Shown in pieces: positions 60,342 through 64,000 of a stretch of 64,000 nt of DNA (position 1 is the first letter of the stretch; the number at the start of each line of letters is the position of its first letter). The translations under genes were made by a program, and so were the position numbers. This DNA is from Theobroma cacao. Lineage: Eukaryota > Streptophyta > Magnoliopsida > Malvales > Malvaceae. Below the pieces are notes generated by a model. The model did not search any database, was not told where the DNA came from, and saw only the letters and a program-made list of their open reading frames with translations. The DNA is taken from NCBI RefSeq assembly GCF_000208745.1, contig NC_030851.1:15054137-15118136 (forward strand). Reading direction: 5' to 3'.

Positions 60342-60733
60342 GTAAATTTTTGACTCATGCACATAAAACAGAAGGCACTTAGTCAACTAAAGAGAATCTT
60401 AGTCAACTAAGAGTGTTCTGTCATCTTAAATAATAAGACTTAGTCAGTTAAATGAAGAAGGAATAAAATAATGAAAAGAATGTGTTTACCGAGTAATAAA
60501 GAAAGAAGAAAAACCGCCTAGGAAAATAACCAAGTTTAGAGGGAATTTTTCAAATTTTGAACAGTAGAAAAACTGACAGCATTTAAGGGGAAGTCAGATA
60601 GTTTTTTGAGAGATTAAACTGCCTATTAACCCATTTCCTCTACATTTTCTCCGTTGAAATCGACTCACACAAAAATGAAACCCTCACCACTCAAAATCTC
60701 AAAACCCTCAATAAAAAATTTCTCAAGTCAAAA
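60342..60733 (+). other. Spacer between pol and the third ORF
   Basis: About 390 bases with no coding region. It holds two or three degenerate copies (about 60378, 60398 and 60429) of the CTTAGTCAACTAAG-like palindrome also found in the LTR. Confidence 0.6.
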
Positions 60734-62639
60734 ATGGTAAAAAACTCTAAGAGCAAAGAGATTATTGAGAAGAAGAAAGGTAAATGGCCATTGGAAGAAG
60801 GCATGGAAGCAGAAATACAGAAAAAGAAACAGAAAATTGGGTCTACTTCAATGAGTGAAAAATTTGGGAAATCACAGAAGGAAAAGAAGCAGAAAACATA
60901 GAAGAAGAAAAAAAAAGGGAATATCATCAAAGAAAGGTAAATCTTTGTCCTCTAAATTTAGAAGCAAAATCCATGAGGATAGGTTCCAGAAAATTGAAAA
61001 TGCACCAATCACTTGTGGAAAGTTTATAGACTGGAACAGTTTTAATGAAGTGTCTGAATTTGAAGCAGTTTTATCAGATTATTTTAAGGAGATGAAAATG
61101 AAATATTTTAGTACTTTTAAGAATCGAGCTTATAGTGCCAGTTTGGTTAAAGAATTTTATTCTAGTATAGCAGTTGAGAAGAATGAATTAGAGGAGTCAG
61201 ATGATTATCTTGAGGATGGCCTAAATGTATTTTTAAATGGGAAAGAATTTACTGTGACTGTTATTGATTTGGGCAATTTGCTTAAAATTGAATGTGAAGA
61301 GGGTGAGTTTGAATTTCTTGAAAACTATGATCCCTCATCCCTGTGGGAAGTGATTACAGGAAAGAAAGAGAAATATTCTTCTAAGAGTAATACTGGTTTG
61401 ATCACTAGTCCATAAATTAGCATATTGCATTATTTCATTGCTGCTAATGTTCATGGAAGAGGGGGAAGTTTTTGCTATATCAGTCTTCAGGATCTTTGGC
61501 TAATGGAACATGCCTTCAATGGCAGTCCACTGAACCTAAGAAGATTTATGATTGGGAGGATGAAGGGAGCTTGTAGACTGGAAAAGATTAATCTGTCATA
61601 TGGGAATATCATTATTGCACTGGTCCAAAAAAAAGGGATTTAGAGTTCAAGATATGCATTGGATCAAGTAAAGAGCAGGGATCAACCGATCTACCTTGGG
61701 AGTTTACCTAAGATGGGATACAAACTTGAAGGAGAAAAATATGTTAAAACTTTCAAAGTAACTCCTAAAAAAGAGACTTCACTCCCGGCTCAACTAGAGG
61801 CAGCACCATCTCAATTCTCAAATGAAGTGATCTTCAACCTGCTTATGAGAATTGATGGAAAGCTCACAGACCAAGGAGCAAGAATGAAGAAAATTAAGGA
61901 GAAAGTGGCTGAACTGAAAAATGTACTAAAAAAAAAAAGGAAAAATGCCATCCGAACCTGCTACTACAGATACCTCTGCAACTTTAACCCCAACACCAGC
62001 AGGGGAAGCTGCTGAAGGCCCTGCCTTCCCAGCTGAGAGTTCTAGATGCTCTGCTCATCAGGACAAAGATGCTGAACCAATGATTGACCCTACAGTTGAG
62101 CTTGAAAAGGAAAATGGGTCAGATAAGGGAACTGAAGTTCTTAGATCTCTTGATGGCATCTCTCCACCCATTCAAGATCCACAACTAGACCCTCAACCAT
62201 CTCCTCCACATTCTGAAGAGGTTTCAATCATGGGTCTTTTTCATAAAATGGTTCATGAGGAATAAGTTGAAAAGGAAGTAACTCAAGCAAAAACACAACA
62301 AGCCACATCTGCACCAGCACAAACAGTAGAGAAGTAGATTGGGAAAGGAAAAGAGAAAACTACTGCAGCCCACAGACTAAACCAAAACCACCTAGTAAAG
62401 GCATCAAGAGGATGGCAACCAAGAAAAAATTCCTTAAAAGAAGAAAATCCTCCAGAATTGCTAAGAAGTCTAAACCAGCAACTATCTCTTCTCCTCAAGA
62501 ACCTCTGAAAATTTCTGACAAATCCTCACCTGAACCTCCACCACAAAAATCACCACAAGAACCTTCTCCTGAACCCCTAAATGTCAAATATTTCACTAAT
62601 GATGAATCCTCTCTCTCATCCTCTTCAAAAGATGATTAA
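60734..62639 (+). pseudogene. Third (env-like position) ORF of the Sirevirus-like element, interrupted
   Basis: It opens at ATG 60734 with a very basic Lys-rich leader. A stop at 60899-60901 and a +1 shift in an A-run follow. The main open block (60855-61415, then on to about 61643 in the same frame apart from stops at 61413 and 61641) has no membrane segment. It looks like the plant-retrotransposon domain annotated Transposase_32 / putative plant transposon protein (S-L-Q-D-L-W-L-M-E-H-A-F near 61479, recognition tentative). The C-terminal part (61945-62639, after more frameshifts) is Pro/Lys/Ser-rich. It occupies the position called env-like in Sireviruses, but nothing marks it as an envelope protein. 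Confidence 0.6.
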
Positions 62640-63426
62640 ACATCCTTAAGTTTTGATGATGACAAAAATGGGGAGAAGTGGAAAGCTAAGAGGAAAGGGA
62701 AAATAAATTTTAAAAAAATGTTAGGGTAGAGGTACCAAGAATCTAGGTGAAATTTAGGATGTTGAATCTAACTAGGTTGTCTATGGTAGTTTGTTGAAAA
62801 TTAGATACTGATCATTGTGCTAAGACACTGTTTATTTCTTTTGTTCTGTAATATGTTGAAAACTTATTCTGATAATGCACTGAAAACTTATTCTTATGAT
62901 ATTTTGGTTGGATTGTGAATGAATGCAATGTTGATAAGTTGATGATTGAATATCTAAAGTTGTTATTAAGTTTCTATTGTTGTTTAAAGATTTGATGCTG
63001 ATATTAAGTTGTTATGCTGACAATTAATATGATATTGTGAGTAAGATTTGGATGAAAATAAATATGAATGCAAATATTTTTGACTGGATGATTTATGGTA
63101 TTTAGCTTTTGAATGAATTAAGTCTGGAAACAATATGATAGACATCAAAGTGAAATAGTAATGATGTTCTGTCATCTTGTCACTTACTGTTTATTATTTC
63201 ATAAGCCTATATAAATATATTCTGTCAAAAATTTGAACCCTTACATGGCATTTCTGTATGACAAGAATAAAAAAATGCTGAGATGAATAATAAAACTATG
63301 CACACACTAAGGGGGACCACACACTTAGGGGGAGGAAAACCACCATTTTGTGCAGAACTGAAAAGAATAAAAGGACGTTGTGCTGTTAATCAAGGAATGT
63401 TTTGTCATCATCAAAAAGGGAGAGAT
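62640..63426 (+). other. 3' untranslated part and polypurine tracts
   Basis: No coding. Two purine blocks (ctaaggggga at about 63308 and ttagggggaggaaaa at about 63327) precede the polypurine tract aaaaagggagagat (63413-63426) that directly abuts the 3' LTR. Repeated purine tracts are a Sirevirus trait. Confidence 0.7.
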
Positions 63427-64000
63427 TGTTGGCTCTATTAGTTTTTTATGATAATAAAACATTCCCATTCATTTGTGTTTAATATCTCTACTTAAGTGTG
63501 CAGGACAAAAATTGTATGCAAATAATAAATCAATCCATCAAAAGTGTCTATAAAAAATCACATGAATGAGGAAAAATGATTGATCAACAAAAAGGAAGGT
63601 CCTTAGTTGAATAATGAAGAGTATTGGTTGACTAAAATTCAAATTGGACAAATGGCGGGTTGAAGAATATTGAGAAACAGAACTGACTTAGTCGACCAAG
63701 AAATAAGTTAGTCGACTAAGTGCTCTCTGCCAAAAACTGATATTAGAAGACAGAACCAACTTAATCGACTAAGAAGGAAGTTAGTCGACTAAGAGCTCTT
63801 TGTCTGCAATTTTGAACCTGAGCACTAGAAGATAGATTAACGGCTAGAACCATCTCTCAACTGTTTTCAACAGCCATAAACTGTCAAACTGCCATCAAAG
63901 TTGTTTCTCCAAGTATAAAAGGGTCTTCCAACGGTTAAAAAAGATATAGAGAGAAGATTGAAGGTTTCCAAGTCTGAAAAAGAGTTGAAAAACCAGAAAA
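63427..64000 (+). repeat. 3' LTR of the Sirevirus-like element (partial)
   Basis: The first 574 bases, aligned with 54387-54960 with about 34 differences by eye, plus one single-base gap. It is cut by the window end, so the 3' target duplication cannot be checked. Confidence 0.9.

Larger units (their letters stand above)
54387..64000 (+). mobile_element. Sirevirus-like Ty1/copia retrotransposon, decayed, 3' end off the window
   Basis: The 5' LTR (1,087 bases) and the start of the 3' LTR, both beginning TGTTGGCTC, bracket gag with two CCHC zinc knuckles, then protease, integrase, RT and RNase H in copia order. A third ORF lies between pol and the 3' LTR. Long LTRs, the third ORF and repeated purine tracts before the 3' LTR fit the Sirevirus lineage. 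By eye the LTRs differ at about 34 of 574 compared bases, mostly transitions. It inserted into a LINE remnant. Many stops and frameshifts make it non-autonomous. Confidence 0.88.

Noticed and set aside
60855..62639. Envelope gene giving the element infectious capacity
   Set aside because: The ORF has no signal peptide, membrane segment or glycoprotein features and is broken; only its position is env-like.

Overview
This window is nuclear DNA from a flowering plant, almost certainly a eudicot. The genes have short exons and GT-AG introns and belong to plant-restricted families (LAZY1/IGT, HIPP, DUF4408/DUF761). They sit between decayed LTR retrotransposons in AT-rich DNA. The style of the genes suggests a woody rosid (possibly Malvaceae), but that is an impression, not a proof. 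Two single N bases (38662, 51741) mark a draft assembly.

Layout. (1) 1-24046 is retrotransposon wreckage with no host gene. A minus-strand Ty3/gypsy gag-protease remnant (1-450 and 5598-about 8418) was split by a 2.9-kb solo LTR (451-5592, duplicated target GCATC). That LTR was itself hit by a second solo LTR (2140-4344, target GATGG). Next comes a 15.6-kb Ty3/gypsy chromovirus (8419-24046) with both LTRs, primer-binding site, gag, RT/RNase H, integrase and chromodomain, all full of stops. It carries a copia LTR fragment, a Tat-like 3' end, and two solo LTRs with clear target duplications (14088-20391, TTGCA; 22058-23581, GCAAC). The first of these holds two more nested LTRs and an inversion, so nesting is four deep. 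(2) 24047-26405 is mostly non-coding. (3) 26406-49866 is a gene island with six host genes: a DUF4408/DUF761 membrane protein (+), an OTU-type deubiquitinase (-), a two-domain heavy-metal-associated isoprenylated protein (-), a multi-pass membrane protein of unknown function (+), an unknown Ser-rich protein with a Cys-rich motif (+), and LAZY1, the shoot-gravitropism regulator (+). (4) 49867-54386 is very AT-rich, with a long poly-T tract, simple repeats and scraps of retroelements, including a LINE RNase H end. (5) 54387-64000 is a Sirevirus-like Ty1/copia element with 1.09-kb LTRs, gag, pol and a third ORF between pol and the 3' LTR, all broken by stops and frameshifts. The window ends inside its 3' LTR.

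The host genes have unrelated roles and do not form a pathway; they look like ordinary neighbours. The strongest new information is structural: complete exon models for OTU, HIPP and LAZY1 (including a 6-nt first exon and a 20-nt last exon in LAZY1), and a well-supported order of nested insertions based on target-site duplications. I saw no convincing undescribed biological system. The least explained items are the Cys-rich unknown gene, palindromic repeat clusters in two LTR families, and a possible small minus-strand gene upstream of LAZY1.
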